64,000 bases of DNA from Algoriphagus hitonicola (GTDB lineage: Bacteria; Bacteroidota; Bacteroidia; Cytophagales; Cyclobacteriaceae): assembly GCF_900113375.1 (NCBI RefSeq), contig NZ_FOPC01000011.1, forward strand, positions 68,530 to 132,529, read 5' to 3'. Below, piece by piece: positions 36,121-45,404 of the stretch (position 1 is its first letter; each line of letters begins with the position of its first letter). Position numbers and translations under genes: made by a program. Under the pieces are notes generated by a model. It saw only the letters and a program-made list of their open reading frames with translations, searched no databases and was not told the origin of the DNA.

Positions 36121-38052
36121 TCATTCCTGAATCTCAATCACTTTAAACTCCGTCCGTCGGTTGACTTGATGCTCTTCCTCGGTTTGCGCGTTTTCGATGA
36201 TGAGTTGGGTTTCTCCATAGCCTTTGGCCACCAAACGATCTTCATCAATTCCCTGAGAGACGATGTAATCTACGGCTGATTGGGCCCTACGCTGCGATAA
36301 GTCTAGGTTGTATTGATCCGAAGAGCGAGAGTCGGTATGCGAACTTAACTCAATTCGGATCGTCGGATTGTCTTTGAGAATTTGTACCAGTTTGTCCAAT
36401 TCTGCCGCCGCATCCGGTCGGATTTCGGCTTTATCCAAGTCATAGTAGATGTTTTCTAAAATGATGGATTTATCCAAAATCAATTGATCCAAAACTACCG
36501 TGGTGTCTAAACTCACATTGGTCACGTCCTGCACCAAGGTACTTGGATCCGGGGTTTTGCCTCGGGTAGAGTAGGCGATGGATTTGGAGAAATAACCGTT
36601 TTTGGAGGTAATGATCGTGTAGTCAGATTCTGGTTCCATGGTAAAGCGAACCTGACCTCGGGAGTTGGAAAAGTCTCCTCCGATTTGCTTATTTTCCTCA
36701 TTATAGAGTACGACTCGGGCCTGTTCCAGAATTTGATCTTCCTCACCGGCTACCCGCTCTTTGGTCGTGACATTCAGCAGGACATTGACGATTTTTGGAG
36801 TAGGGGTTTTATCCTCAAAATAGTAAATATCATCGTCTCCTACTCCACCTTCACGGTTGGAAGAAAGGAAGCCTTCTTTGGGATAATCCGTAAAGAAAAT
36901 GGCGAAATCATCTGCCGAACTATTGATGTTTTCTCCAAGGTTTTTGATGACTTGTTCGCCATCTTCATTGGATTCGGCTACGAAAAGATCAAGCTTTCCA
37001 AACCCGGGATGCCCGTCAGAAGCAAAGAAAAATTTACCGTCGGGAGCCATTCTTGGGAATAGCTCATTTCCGGCGGTATTGATATTGGGGCCGAGATTCA
37101 CTGCATTTCCAAAATCTCCATTAGCCAGTTTTGTGGCTTTGTATAGGTCAATTCCCCCAAAACCCCCGGGACGATTGGAAGCAAAATAAAGTTCCTCTCC
37201 ATCGGGACTAAAAGAAGGGGTGGAGTTCCACCAAAATTCATCTTCATTTACCGGCATCCAAATAGGCTGAGAAAATCCGGATCCACGAAAATAAGAAGCA
37301 AAAAGGGCGGTCTCAGGAAGGTCGCGTGGGGAAGTTGAATTACCTCGGGCATAAATAATGGTATTTCCATCTGGACTGATTGCCGCTGCGGCTTGATTCA
37401 ATCCTTCCTCGTTTTGGAATTCGGGAAGCGGTTGAATCCCACTGACATCCACTCGGAGGTCTTCGGCTCGCGTACGGAAGAGCTTGGTATAAGGTGTTCC
37501 CGTAGCCGGATAAATGCCAGAAGCCTGTCTAGCACTGGTAAAGTATAAAAACTGCTCGCTGACAATCGGGGCATAATCCGGACCGGAGGTATTCAATTCT
37601 CGATAGTTGACCAATTCATGGTAAGGCCAGTAGTTTTCGATTCCTTTGGCGAATTCTATCCCGGATAGCTCTTGGTTTACTCGGGCCAAAAGGCTTTCAT
37701 CCTGAGTGTATTCCCGGGCTTTTTCAAAGGCTTCTTTTGCCTTTTCGTCTTCTTGCTGGGCTTTTAAACTTTGTCCAAGAAAAAAGTAATTCTCAAAGGT
37801 CGGATCTTCCTCTACCAGTTTTTCATAGTAGGGAGCCGCTCGCTCAACCCGATTGGATAAGCGGTAACTTTCAGCAACGATTTGATTGGCTTCTTGATTT
37901 TCAGGATCCTCTTCCAGAATCTGACTGAAGGTGTTGATCGCATACTGATATTCCCCGGAAAGGTACTGTTCGGTACCTTTTTCCTGAAGGCTTTTGCAGG
38001 CATTGAGTAAAATCAAGCCTAGGAAGAGTGTCCACAAAAAATGGTTTTTCAT
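36121..38052 (-). CDS. PorE-like OmpA-family protein of the type IX system
   Basis: 643 residues. The N-terminus is a lipoprotein signal (ILLNAC, Cys near residue 19). Then come TPR repeats (about 22-140), a PD40/WD40-like propeller (about 170-410, with ISPDGNTIIYARG, FSPDGEELYFASNRPGGFGG and MAPDGKFFFASDG), a carboxypeptidase-regulatory-like domain (about 420-510), and an OmpA C-terminal peptidoglycan-binding domain (IYYDLDKAEIRPDAAAEL, LSSHTDSRSSDQYNLDLSQ). TPR-WD40-CRD-OmpA is the architecture of PorE, which ties the type IX secretion ring to peptidoglycan. Paralogues with this layout exist, so I give no symbol. Confidence 0.87.
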   Translation of the reverse strand: MKNHFLWTLFLGLILLNACKSLQEKGTEQYLSGEYQYAINTFSQILEEDPENQEANQIVAESYRLSNRVERAAPYYEKLVEEDPTFENYFFLGQSLKAQQEDEKAKEAFEKAREYTQDESLLARVNQELSGIEFAKGIENYWPYHELVNYRELNTSGPDYAPIVSEQFLYFTSARQASGIYPATGTPYTKLFRTRAEDLRVDVSGIQPLPEFQNEEGLNQAAAAISPDGNTIIYARGNSTSPRDLPETALFASYFRGSGFSQPIWMPVNEDEFWWNSTPSFSPDGEELYFASNRPGGFGGIDLYKATKLANGDFGNAVNLGPNINTAGNELFPRMAPDGKFFFASDGHPGFGKLDLFVAESNEDGEQVIKNLGENINSSADDFAIFFTDYPKEGFLSSNREGGVGDDDIYYFEDKTPTPKIVNVLLNVTTKERVAGEEDQILEQARVVLYNEENKQIGGDFSNSRGQVRFTMEPESDYTIITSKNGYFSKSIAYSTRGKTPDPSTLVQDVTNVSLDTTVVLDQLILDKSIILENIYYDLDKAEIRPDAAAELDKLVQILKDNPTIRIELSSHTDSRSSDQYNLDLSQRRAQSAVDYIVSQGIDEDRLVAKGYGETQLIIENAQTEEEHQVNRRTEFKVIEIQE

Positions 38053-38090
38053 CGGAGGGTTCTTTGATGATCTGAGCTGAATATTACTAA

Positions 38091-38582
38091 TTAATTTGGA
38101 AAGTATTTGTTTAACCAGCTATTCTCTGCCGAAATCCAAACCTTTTCGAGGTCCATTTTAGAATTTACCTGAGGATTAATGACCAAGGTCTCGGCTTGGA
38201 TTTCACCGGCTTGGATTTTTGATTTGATTCCCAAGGCCTTGGTAACTTGTATTTTGCCTCCTTCAGCAGGCTTAAAGCTGACTTTTCCACTATCTGTCAA
38301 ATTAACTTGGAGTTGGCTTTCCAGCTCCTTCAATGTTCTAACCGAGCTATCGATCGAGCATCCGCTTGCGCCGGGACCGCTTTCATCCACAGCCAAAACA
38401 ATGAGTTGCTGGTCAAGTATCGTGTAGGAAGTGGGAAGGGGATTTCCGTGCACATTCCATCCCTCACAGAACTGACTGAGCCGCTGATGAATTTGCTGTA
38501 ATTCCTTGTCTGAAAACTCCCGCTCGGCTTGATAAACCCACACTCGGGAATTTTCTGGCATCTGTGCAAATGGGATAAACAT
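38091..38582 (-). CDS. Conserved hypothetical protein (often mislabelled ABC ATPase)
   Basis: 163 residues, no signal, no P-loop. The family signature is RVWVYQAEREFSDKELQQI, FCEGWNVHGNPLPTSYTILDQQLIVLAVDE (split: GWNVHGNPL and QQLIVLAVDE) and GASGCSIDSSVRTLKELE with a conserved Cys. Homologues in Bacteroidota are commonly annotated as ABC transporter ATPase, which nothing in the sequence supports. It lies between the PorE-like gene and two Fe-S genes. Confidence 0.75.
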   Translation of the reverse strand: MFIPFAQMPENSRVWVYQAEREFSDKELQQIHQRLSQFCEGWNVHGNPLPTSYTILDQQLIVLAVDESGPGASGCSIDSSVRTLKELESQLQVNLTDSGKVSFKPAEGGKIQVTKALGIKSKIQAGEIQAETLVINPQVNSKMDLEKVWISAENSWLNKYFPN

Positions 38583-38658
38583 TTTTTCTTTTCGTTTAAA
38601 TTGAAAAACCCTTCCTACCTAACGGTAAAAAGGGTGGAATTGATTCAATTCTACTTCG

Positions 38659-39450
38659 TCAAATCCCCATATCTTTCGCGATCATTTCGGCGAGGTCATA
38701 GACTTTGACCTTTTCTTCCTGCTCTTTGTTTTTAACCCCATCGCTCATCATGGTCAAGCAGAAAGGGCAACCCACGGCAATGGTACTTGCTCCAGTCGCT
38801 AAGGCTTCTTCAGTCCGCTCGATATTGATGTCTTTTTTGCCCGGTTCAGGTTCTTTAAACATTTGTCCGCCTCCTGCACCACAACAAAGCCCTTTGGTGC
38901 GGCAGCGCTTCATTTCGACCAACTCCACGTCCAAGGCTTTGATGACTTCCCGAGGAGCTTCATAGACATTGTTGGCGCGGCCAAGGAAGCAGGAGTCGTG
39001 AAAGGTGATTTTCTTTCCTTTGAATTCACCACCGCCTTTCAGAGCGACTTTACCGGCATTGATCAATTGCTGGAGAAACTGGGAATGATGAATCACTTCG
39101 TATTCGCCACCTAGTGCAGGGTATTCATTTTTGATCGTGTTAAAGCAATGCGGGCAAGCCGTGACTACCTTTTTGATGTTGTAGCCGTTGAGTACTTGTA
39201 TATTGGCTACGGCCTGCATTTGGAACAAAAATTCATTGCCCGCACGTCGGGCAGGATCTCCGGTACAGGCTTCTTCAGGTCCTAAAACGGCAAACGAAAC
39301 TCCTACCTTATTCAATATTTTCACAAAAGCCTGGGTTACGGCTTTGTATCGGTCATCAAATGAACCGGCACAGCCTACCCAAAAAAGGACTTCAGGCTCC
39401 TGGCCATTTGCGGCCATTTCGGCCATGGTGGGTACTTTATAGGTTGACAT
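38659..39450 (-). CDS. HdrB-like CCG-domain iron-sulfur protein
   Basis: 263 residues. Two cysteine-rich CCG-type modules: FWVGCAGSFDDRYKAV with ACPHCFNTIKNEYP, and HDSCFLGRANNVYEAPREV with KGLCCGAGGGQMF and VGCPFCLTMMSDG. These resemble subunit B of heterodisulfide reductase and the C-terminal part of GlpC, which carry noncubane Fe-S clusters. It is paired with the HdrC/E-like gene upstream and probably forms one electron-transfer complex with it; the electron donor is unknown. Confidence 0.9.
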   Translation of the reverse strand: MSTYKVPTMAEMAANGQEPEVLFWVGCAGSFDDRYKAVTQAFVKILNKVGVSFAVLGPEEACTGDPARRAGNEFLFQMQAVANIQVLNGYNIKKVVTACPHCFNTIKNEYPALGGEYEVIHHSQFLQQLINAGKVALKGGGEFKGKKITFHDSCFLGRANNVYEAPREVIKALDVELVEMKRCRTKGLCCGAGGGQMFKEPEPGKKDINIERTEEALATGASTIAVGCPFCLTMMSDGVKNKEQEEKVKVYDLAEMIAKDMGI

Positions 39451-39579
39451 AATTCTGATTTACGATTTAAGATTTTGGATTTACGAGTGGCTGAGAAGTT
39501 TGTCACCAATAATTCAATGATTAGATGCAAACTATTCAGAATGGTCAGACATCGGACATCGGTCATCCCACATCGGACT

Positions 39580-40914
39580 TTATTTTACTTCCTCATTTTT
39601 TACAGAATCAGCCCAATTGAATCGATCCTGAGGGCTGAATTTCCAAGGGGAAAAGCTCGTCTCCATATTTTGAAACATAGCATTCCACTGTGCTGGTGTA
39701 CCGGATTCTTCCATGGCGACATAGCGCCGCATTTCCAGAATGATGGCCAGTGGATCGATATTGACCGGACAGGCTTCTACGCAGGCATTGCAGGAGGTGC
39801 AGGCGTTAAGTTCTTCTTTGGTGATGTAGTCGCCCAAAAGGGATTTTCCGTCCTCCAAACCCGGACCACCTGCATCCAAACTTTTTCCAACCTCCTCCGC
39901 ACGGTCACGGACATCCATCATGATTTTTCGGGGGGAAAGTTTTTTCCCAGTCAGGTTAGCAGGACATTCTGCTGAGCAGCGCCCGCATTCGGTGCAAGAA
40001 TAGGCGTTGAGAATATTGATCCAGGAAAGGTCATTGACGTCTTTGGCTCCGAATCGGGCGATTTCGGCAGGAAGCTCGGAAACATTTTCGCTTGGAATTC
40101 CCAACATCATATTGACCTCATTGGTCACCTCAGGCATGTTGATCATTTCTCCCTTGGGCTTGAGATTGGTGTACCAAGTATTGGGAAAAGCCAAGAAAAT
40201 ATGCAGATGCTTGGAATAGGTGACATAAATCGCAAAAGCTAAAATCCCTGCGATATGAAACCACCAGGCAAAACGCTCTATGAACACCAGCGTCCCATTG
40301 GAAAATCCTTCGAATAGAGGCTGGATTAAACTACTGAAAAACAGGGGACCCAAGGCGATGTAATGCTCATCTCCCCGCTGGGCCAAAATCTGATCCGTAG
40401 CATTCATGGTCAAAATCGCAACCATCAAAACGATCTCTATGACCAAAATCAAATTGGCGTCTAGAGCCGGCCAACCTTTTAATTCGGGTTTTTGGAGTCG
40501 CTCTACTTGGGTGACATTTCTTCGAATCAGAAATACCACACAGGAAAACAGCACCGCCACGGCCAGAAACTCAAAGATATTCATGGCCACCGTGTAGGCA
40601 CTGCCCAAGACGGGGGCAAAAAGCCGGTGGGTGCCTAAGATCCCGTCAAGGATAAATTCCAAAACTTCCAGATTGATGACAACAAAACCCACATAGATCA
40701 AAAGGTGGAGGAATGCGGGAATGAAACGTTTGAACATCTTTTGCTGTCCAAATGCTACCAAGAGCATGGTTTTCCAGCGTGCATCGGTTTGGTCATTTCG
40801 GGTTTCGGCTTTGCCGAGCAGGATATTTCTTTTCAGAAATTTGATCCGCTTACTCAGAATATAGCCTGCCACGCCCAAAATGATCAAAAATGCGAGTTGA
40901 GGTAAAAAGCTCAT
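39580..40914 (-). CDS. Membrane Fe-S protein (HdrC/NarI-like fusion)
   Basis: 444 residues. The N-terminal half has about five to six transmembrane helices, like a NarI/HdrE-type cytochrome module. The C-terminal half carries two 4Fe-4S motifs, CTECGRCSAECP (about 310) and CTSCNACVEACP (about 370). It likely passes electrons between the quinone pool and the CCG protein encoded 129 bp downstream. Common pair in Bacteroidota; physiological role not settled. Confidence 0.88.
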   Translation of the reverse strand: MSFLPQLAFLIILGVAGYILSKRIKFLKRNILLGKAETRNDQTDARWKTMLLVAFGQQKMFKRFIPAFLHLLIYVGFVVINLEVLEFILDGILGTHRLFAPVLGSAYTVAMNIFEFLAVAVLFSCVVFLIRRNVTQVERLQKPELKGWPALDANLILVIEIVLMVAILTMNATDQILAQRGDEHYIALGPLFFSSLIQPLFEGFSNGTLVFIERFAWWFHIAGILAFAIYVTYSKHLHIFLAFPNTWYTNLKPKGEMINMPEVTNEVNMMLGIPSENVSELPAEIARFGAKDVNDLSWINILNAYSCTECGRCSAECPANLTGKKLSPRKIMMDVRDRAEEVGKSLDAGGPGLEDGKSLLGDYITKEELNACTSCNACVEACPVNIDPLAIILEMRRYVAMEESGTPAQWNAMFQNMETSFSPWKFSPQDRFNWADSVKNEEVK

Positions 40915-40970
40915 AGTGATTATTTTAGCGTTTTATTTGGGTTTGTATTAATAATTTTTTCTTCAAATGA

Positions 40971-41001
40971 TTTGTATCGAAATACCAAATACCTACCTTT
41001 G
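40971..41001 (+). promoter_or_regulatory. Promoter of tRNA-Phe
   Basis: TTTG (40971-40974), 19-bp spacer, TACCTTTG (40994-41001): a textbook Bacteroidota -33/-7 promoter, 16 bp ahead of the tRNA. Confidence 0.85.
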
Positions 41002-41017
41002 CATCACTTTACGAAAC

Positions 41018-41093
41018 GGTGATGTAGCTCAGTTGGTAGAGCATCGGACTGAAAATCCGTGAGTCGGTGGTTCGAGTCCACTCATCACCACCA
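41018..41093 (+). tRNA. tRNA-Phe (anticodon GAA)
   Basis: 76 nt with all arms intact. Acceptor GGTGATG/CATCACC, D-arm GCTC/GAGC, anticodon loop CTGAAAA (GAA), T-arm GGTGG/TCCAC-type pairing around TTCGAGT, and an encoded CCA at 41091-41093. It has its own promoter and terminator. Confidence 0.97.
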
Positions 41094-41120
41094 GCCCCGA
41101 AGCAATTCGGGGCTTTTTTT
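41093..41120 (+). terminator. Terminator of tRNA-Phe
   Basis: AGCCCCGAA (41093-41101) pairs with TTCGGGGCT (41106-41114) around GCAA, followed by T7. Confidence 0.92.
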
Positions 41121-41367
41121 ATGCCTTTATGGTTTTTCGATCCAGTCATTTGTTTTTCTTTACTGCTCGCAAAATATAAAATAGTCTGCATGCATACCAT
41201 TTTTTACCTAATTTAAATTAAATCTAAAATTGGAGCATTTTCAATTATGAAATTAACAGTTTGTATCGGAAACTGTTGGGAGGTATTGATTTTTCAAGTG
41301 GATAAAAAATTGAAAAAATTTCTGACAAAGCTGTAACTTTTTAGAAACCCATGCATCATCTACCTGA

Positions 41368-41850
41368 ATGAAGTCATTTTTTGAAGCACATATTTGGCCT
41401 TTGCGAAGTCGCCTATACCGTCTCGTCTATTTATGGGTCCGGGATAGGAGCTTGGCTGAGGATCTGCTTCAAAATGTCTTCGAGCGTTCTTTTCAAAAAC
41501 AGGATCAACTCGAAAAGCATCCCAATCTAAACGGTTGGCTGGTTCGTTCGCTTAAAAATGAAGCCTTGATGCACTTCCGAAAAGAATCCAAAATCACGGG
41601 CTTAGAAGAGCTCGAAGATTTGCCTAGCGAAGGAAAATCGGAGAATGCGACCGCCGAAAAGTTGGAAAAAGTTTATGTGATGCTCAAATCTCTTCCGAAA
41701 AAACAAAGGGAGGTTTTTCAGCTCCGGGAAATTGAAGGCTTGACTTATGAAGAGATCGCAGAATACTTGGAAATCAGCTTGGAACAGGTTAAAGTCAACC
41801 TTTTCCGTGCCCGCCAAGCCATTAGGAACCAACTAATCAAACCAAATTAA
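41368..41850 (+). CDS. ECF RNA polymerase sigma-70 factor
   Basis: 160 residues. Region 2: YLWVRDRSLAEDLLQNVFER and LNGWLVRSLKNEALMHFRK (about 22-78). Region 4: LPKKQREVFQLREIEGLTYEEIAEYL and the recognition helix LEQVKVNLFRARQAIRNQL. The start is the first ATG, 27 bp after the hexamer-poor leader. Its stop overlaps the ATG of the anti-sigma-like gene, so the two are coupled, and two DUF4252 proteins follow. Confidence 0.92.
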   Translation: MKSFFEAHIWPLRSRLYRLVYLWVRDRSLAEDLLQNVFERSFQKQDQLEKHPNLNGWLVRSLKNEALMHFRKESKITGLEELEDLPSEGKSENATAEKLEKVYVMLKSLPKKQREVFQLREIEGLTYEEIAEYLEISLEQVKVNLFRARQAIRNQLIKPN

Positions 41851-42278
41851 TGAATTCGAGAATCGAAGAATTGCTTGAAAAATATTGGCAAGCCAAAACC
41901 ACCCTGCAGGAGGAGGAGGAACTGAAAGATTTGCTTAAAAGTGCGGATGGGTTTGATGAGCTCAACTTGCTTTTTGAGGGATTGGATCAAGCCAAAGACG
42001 AAGAGCCTGAGAGGTTAATCTTACCTCAAAGTAAGTCTTCCAAGACGATCCGAATCCAATGGATCGGCTGGGCAGCGGTGATTTTGGTGAGTTTGGCGGG
42101 GACTTGGATTTATCAGGAAAATGCCCAAAGCCGTGCCGAGGAGGCCGCGTATCTGGAAGTCATGCAGGCCTTGGCCTTAGTTCAGGGAAACCTGGAAAAA
42201 GGGAAAGATCAATTAGAACCATTGAAAGAATTACAGCACCTGAATAAACCTCAGGAGCTATTTGATTTAGACAATTAA
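41850..42278 (+). CDS. Single-pass membrane protein, probable anti-sigma factor
   Basis: 142 residues. A helical cytoplasmic N-terminus (RIEELLEKYWQAKTTLQEEEEL, about 1-68), one transmembrane helix (IQWIGWAAVILVSLAGTWIY, about 70-88) and a helical periplasmic tail. The N-terminal EELLEKYWxAxTTLxEE pattern is common in Bacteroidota ECF anti-sigma partners. One base overlaps the sigma gene. Confidence 0.78.
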   Translation: MNSRIEELLEKYWQAKTTLQEEEELKDLLKSADGFDELNLLFEGLDQAKDEEPERLILPQSKSSKTIRIQWIGWAAVILVSLAGTWIYQENAQSRAEEAAYLEVMQALALVQGNLEKGKDQLEPLKELQHLNKPQELFDLDN

Positions 42279-42281
42279 AAA

Positions 42282-42827
42282 ATGAAAAAGACATTAGTAT
42301 TACTGATTTTCTTCTTGGGAATACTTTCCCAGAGTTTTGCCCAAGACGATGCAATCCAACGATTTTTCTCCAAATACATGGAGGATGACCGCTTCAGCCG
42401 GGTGTACATTTCGCCCAAAATGATGCAGATGGCCGGTGGCTTTCTGAAAAATAACGCAGGAGAGGATGAAGATGCGGAGGAGATGGGCAGCCTGATTTCC
42501 AAGATAAAGGGGATTCGGATTTTGTCTTCCGAGGAAGTGGACGGGATGACACTGTATAAAGAGGCGATGGGTACCCTGACCAAAAACCAGTACGAAGAGT
42601 TGATGGATGTGCAGGACAAGGGGAGTAGTTTGAAATTTATGATTCGGGAGCGAAATGGCCTGATTCAGGAATTGATGATGGTATCGGGCAGCGGGAAGGA
42701 ATTCTCCCTGATATCTCTTCTCGGGAGCTTCACCTACGAGGATCTAAATCTCCTGGCCGAAAAAACCTCCCTGCCGGGAATGGATCAATATGGAAAAGGA
42801 TCAAAGGGCCCTAAAGGAATAAAGTAA
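42282..42827 (+). CDS. DUF4252 secreted protein
   Basis: 181 residues with a signal peptide (ending LSQSFA, about 20). The DUF4252 core is QRFFSKYMEDDRFSRVYISPKMMQMAGGF (start motif FSKYMEDDRF), KGIRILSSEE and LKFMIRERNGLIQELMMVSG. It ends in a Gly/Lys tail (YGKGSKGPKG). The family sits in ECF-sigma operons of Bacteroidota, as here; function unknown. It is paralogous to 43602-44081. Confidence 0.88.
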   Translation: MKKTLVLLIFFLGILSQSFAQDDAIQRFFSKYMEDDRFSRVYISPKMMQMAGGFLKNNAGEDEDAEEMGSLISKIKGIRILSSEEVDGMTLYKEAMGTLTKNQYEELMDVQDKGSSLKFMIRERNGLIQELMMVSGSGKEFSLISLLGSFTYEDLNLLAEKTSLPGMDQYGKGSKGPKGIK

Positions 42828-42947
42828 GACGAAAGGTGGGAGACGGGAGACGGGAGACCGAAGGCGGGAGAACCATTAAGCTTACCCGATTTTGGGAAGT
42901 TGGGTTTTACAGGGTAAAATGAGGATATACAATTATTAGTGATTAAA

Positions 42948-43481
42948 ATGAATAAACAAATGAGAAATACTTTCTTTTTGGCATTGGGCTTTTTGGCTTT
43001 GGCGTTTACAGCCTCTGCTCAAAATGATCCCTACACCTCCATCAATCAAAAACTGGCTAACCAAGCCCAAGAACCAAGCCTACTTTGGCCCATGGATTTG
43101 GAAGGAATACCGGTCAAGGATGAAGCCTTGAAATTGAAATATACCTTCCCTTTTCTAACTGAGGGTTCTGAGCTAGCCTTTAATTTCAGCCAATTCGAAA
43201 AGCTCGAGAGCAGCGTGTACGATTTATCAAAGTTGAACGCCAAGGACTTGGTCGAAGGATTTACGGCAGGAATTCCTTCGGGATTTAAGGAAGATTTCTC
43301 CAAAGTCGGATCAGAAGACTTTTGCTTGATGTATTCCAAGGCAGAAAAAAATCAGCCAAAGGAAGTCTATTTGCTTGTCGGAAACCGCAAACAGGCAGAA
43401 TTGCTTCATTTTACCTACTCCCCAGATGCCGGCAAAAATCACCAAAATCTCAAAGTTGAATTAAATAACGTATTAAACTAA
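42948..43481 (+). CDS. Secreted hypothetical protein
   Basis: 177 residues from MNKQMRNTFF with a signal peptide (ending FTASA). The mature sequence is NDPYTSINQKLANQ, then FTAGIPSGFKEDFSKVGSEDF and KEVYLLVGNRKQAELLHFTYS. No named domain; context suggests another member of the sigma operon. A GTG nine bases earlier is a possible alternative start. Between it and the preceding gene (42838-42872) is a short GGGAGAC tandem repeat. Confidence 0.65.
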   Translation: MNKQMRNTFFLALGFLALAFTASAQNDPYTSINQKLANQAQEPSLLWPMDLEGIPVKDEALKLKYTFPFLTEGSELAFNFSQFEKLESSVYDLSKLNAKDLVEGFTAGIPSGFKEDFSKVGSEDFCLMYSKAEKNQPKEVYLLVGNRKQAELLHFTYSPDAGKNHQNLKVELNNVLN

Positions 43482-43540
43482 ACCTACACATGAAATCGAG
43501 CACGACGCAAGCGACACACACTGGGATGATTGTAAATTGT

Positions 43541-43590
43541 GCGAGATTCCACCCCGATACTCGGGACAAGTTATGACCTCTAAAAAACAA
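43541..43590 (+). repeat. Dispersed leader element, copy A
   Basis: GCGAGATTC, CTCGGGACAAGTTATGACCT and an A-rich tail recur at 62996-63068 in the same position, just upstream of a signal-peptide gene. It ends 12 bp before the ATG at 43602. Confidence 0.65.
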
Positions 43591-43601
43591 ATTATAAACA
43601 G

Positions 43602-44081
43602 ATGAAAAAGCTATTATTCACCTTGGCCTTCTTAGGTCTTGTACTCCAAGTTTCTGCTCAAAGCAAATCTGTGGCCCACCTCAAAGAAAAATACCAAGGC
43701 CATGAGGATTTCTTCAATATGGAATTGGGAGGGAATTTCCTCAACTTTGCCGAAGGCTTTAAAATTGATCTGGATGAGGATGATATGGCCACCGTGGCTA
43801 AATCCCTCGAAAAAATGAATTTCTTCAAGCTACCCGAAGGATCAGATGCCGATCATGCGGAATTTAGAGCCCTTCAAAAAGGCCTCCAAAAGGAGCGATA
43901 CGACTTGCTGATGGAAGCAGCCGAAGGCAAAACCGGCGTCATGGTATATTCCAAAGGAGCCCGGACGATTTCTGATTTGGTGGTCCTGGTCGGTGGTGAT
44001 GAGGGAGACTTGATGGTTGTCGAACTCAAGGGAAGTTTTGCCCAGGAAATGGTGGAAAAAGCCATGGCTCAGCGGAAGTAA
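43602..44081 (+). CDS. DUF4252 secreted protein, second copy
   Basis: 159 residues with a signal peptide (ending LQVSA). DUF4252 features are HLKEKYQGHEDFFNMELGGNFLNFAEGF, MNFFKLPEG and YDLLMEAAEGKTGVMVYSKG, read as separate segments. The paralogue at 42282 shares the same order of motifs. It closes the ECF operon region and ends at a terminator; its upstream leader contains the dispersed 43541 element. Confidence 0.82.
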   Translation: MKKLLFTLAFLGLVLQVSAQSKSVAHLKEKYQGHEDFFNMELGGNFLNFAEGFKIDLDEDDMATVAKSLEKMNFFKLPEGSDADHAEFRALQKGLQKERYDLLMEAAEGKTGVMVYSKGARTISDLVVLVGGDEGDLMVVELKGSFAQEMVEKAMAQRK

Positions 44082-44106
44082 TCCCTGTAATTTTATTCAA
44101 GCAGAG

Positions 44107-44138
44107 ACCCGGTTAGATTTACTCTTTCCGGGTTTTTT
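44107..44138 (+). terminator. Terminator after DUF4252 copy 2
   Basis: ACCCGG (44107-44112) pairs with CCGGGT (44128-44133) across a 15-nt loop, then T6. Confidence 0.72.
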
Positions 44139-44575
44139 CGCCTATATGAGGATTGATTTCTGATGAATTTTGAATTTCTTTTAAAATGTGAGAATTTTTT
44201 TTAATCCATACAAACGATTGCGAAGCAGTATATTTTTAATTCGATGTAATGACAATATTCTGTAAAAATTAAAAAAACGGCATATAATTTTGGTATCTCT
44301 TAAATTTGCCTAATTAGAGGGCTTTCGCTATCGATTGCGGGATAATTTTATGATATTTTTAATAAAAGATTAATATTATTGAGGATTATTAAAAAAATAT
44401 ATATTTTTATTGAAACATTTTCAATTTCACTTCCGTTTGGTATCTTTGTAGAGTCAAAAGACAATTTCGAATACCATCAGACTCGATGGACCCTGTAGCC
44501 CAAAATACCTCCGAGGACGGATCAGCCGTTCCGGGTTGCAAATTTTAAGAAGAACCTATTAAACCAATTATTAGA
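44139..44575. other. AT-rich intergenic region with a probable promoter
   Basis: About 430 bases without a gene. TATCTTTG at 44441-44448 matches the -7 box, with TTTT ending at 44421, 19 bp upstream. A leader of about 120 nt would follow to the ATG at 44576. Confidence 0.5.
44441..44448 (+). promoter_or_regulatory. -7 box for the 44576 gene
   Basis: TATCTTTG fits TAnnTTTG exactly; the -33 side is only T-rich. The transcript would have a long 5' leader. Confidence 0.55.
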
Positions 44576-45139
44576 ATGAAAAAATTATTCACGATGCTTT
44601 TTGTTGCCGGGATGGCAACAGGAGCTTTTGCCGCAGGCACTGAGAAAACAGTAGAAATCAGAAAAAGTGAGGCTTCCAAAGTAGTCGTAGCGATTAGCGA
44701 GGCTCCTGAGGGAACAGTGATCGTCAAGATCAAGGATGCTGACAACCACTTGGTGCTTAGAGATCGGATCGTTAAAGACGACGCTTTTGCTAAGCGCTAC
44801 GATTTGGAAGCCCTTCCCAAAGGGACTTATTCAGTAGAAGTGATGGATCAATCCGGGGTATTGCGAACAGCAACCTTTGAAAACTTCATCGCCGAAACCC
44901 CTTCTGTATATTCCAGAGTGGCCAAAATAGATGATAACAAATATCGTTTGTTAGTCAGTAACTTGGAGGCAAGCGAAATCACCGTTTCTATCTATGATGG
45001 GGATGAGTTGATTCACACTGAACGAGTATCAGATGAGCAGGGATTGCACAAGATTTATTCCATCAAAAGACCGTCCTCCGAGATCAGTTTCCGAGTTTCG
45101 ACCGCAGGTGGATTCAACAAATACTTGACAGCCCTTTAA
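44576..45139 (+). CDS. Secreted beta-rich protein, unknown function
   Basis: 187 residues with a signal peptide (ending GAFAA, about 20). The mature part looks like two Ig-like units, each with a VVAISEAPEGTVIVKIKDAD or ITVSIYDGDELIHTERVSDE stretch, resembling DUF3244-like and T9SS sorting-domain folds but lacking a clear sorting signal. It has its own promoter region with a long leader, suggesting high expression. No partner gene is evident. Confidence 0.68.
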   Translation: MKKLFTMLFVAGMATGAFAAGTEKTVEIRKSEASKVVVAISEAPEGTVIVKIKDADNHLVLRDRIVKDDAFAKRYDLEALPKGTYSVEVMDQSGVLRTATFENFIAETPSVYSRVAKIDDNKYRLLVSNLEASEITVSIYDGDELIHTERVSDEQGLHKIYSIKRPSSEISFRVSTAGGFNKYLTAL

Positions 45140-45217
45140 TTGGACAAACCAACTAGAATTAAACCCGGATTATGTATTAGACTACGTCATGAGAGTTTAA
45201 AATGCAAGAAAATCAAA

Positions 45218-45264
45218 CATTTAGCGAATAAAGCATAGCACCGCTACGGTGATTGAGCTAAATG
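45218..45264. other. Nested stem-loop in intergenic region
   Basis: CATTTAGC (45218-45225) pairs with GCTAAATG (45257-45264), enclosing CACCG-CTA-CGGTG (45239-45251). A palindrome TCCGCCGCGGCGGA follows at about 45285. It may be a repeat element or structured RNA; no gene lies in 45140-45338. Confidence 0.5.
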
Positions 45265-45338
45265 CAGCGAAGCGATTGATTTTGTCCGCCGCGGCGGATA
45301 AGCTCGGAATAGAAGCTCTAATGCATATTTCGGGTTAT

Positions 45339-45372
45339 ACCCCGCTTTAGTCTGAGGCGGGGTTGTTTTTTT
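45339..45372 (+). terminator. Terminator-like stem-loop
   Basis: ACCCCGC (45339-45345) pairs with GCGGGGT (45357-45363), followed by TGTTTTTTT. It could end the transcript of the 44576 gene. Confidence 0.7.
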
Positions 45373-45404
45373 GCTTTTTAATTCAGTCTCAGGATTATAA
45401 TGTA

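Noticed and set aside
36121..38052. Part of the peptide-propeller system because it contains a propeller
   Set aside because: Its TPR-WD40-CRD-OmpA layout matches PorE of type IX secretion and it lies in core DNA far from the cluster.
38091..38582. ABC transporter ATPase
   Set aside because: The protein has no Walker A, signature or Walker B motif despite the common database label.
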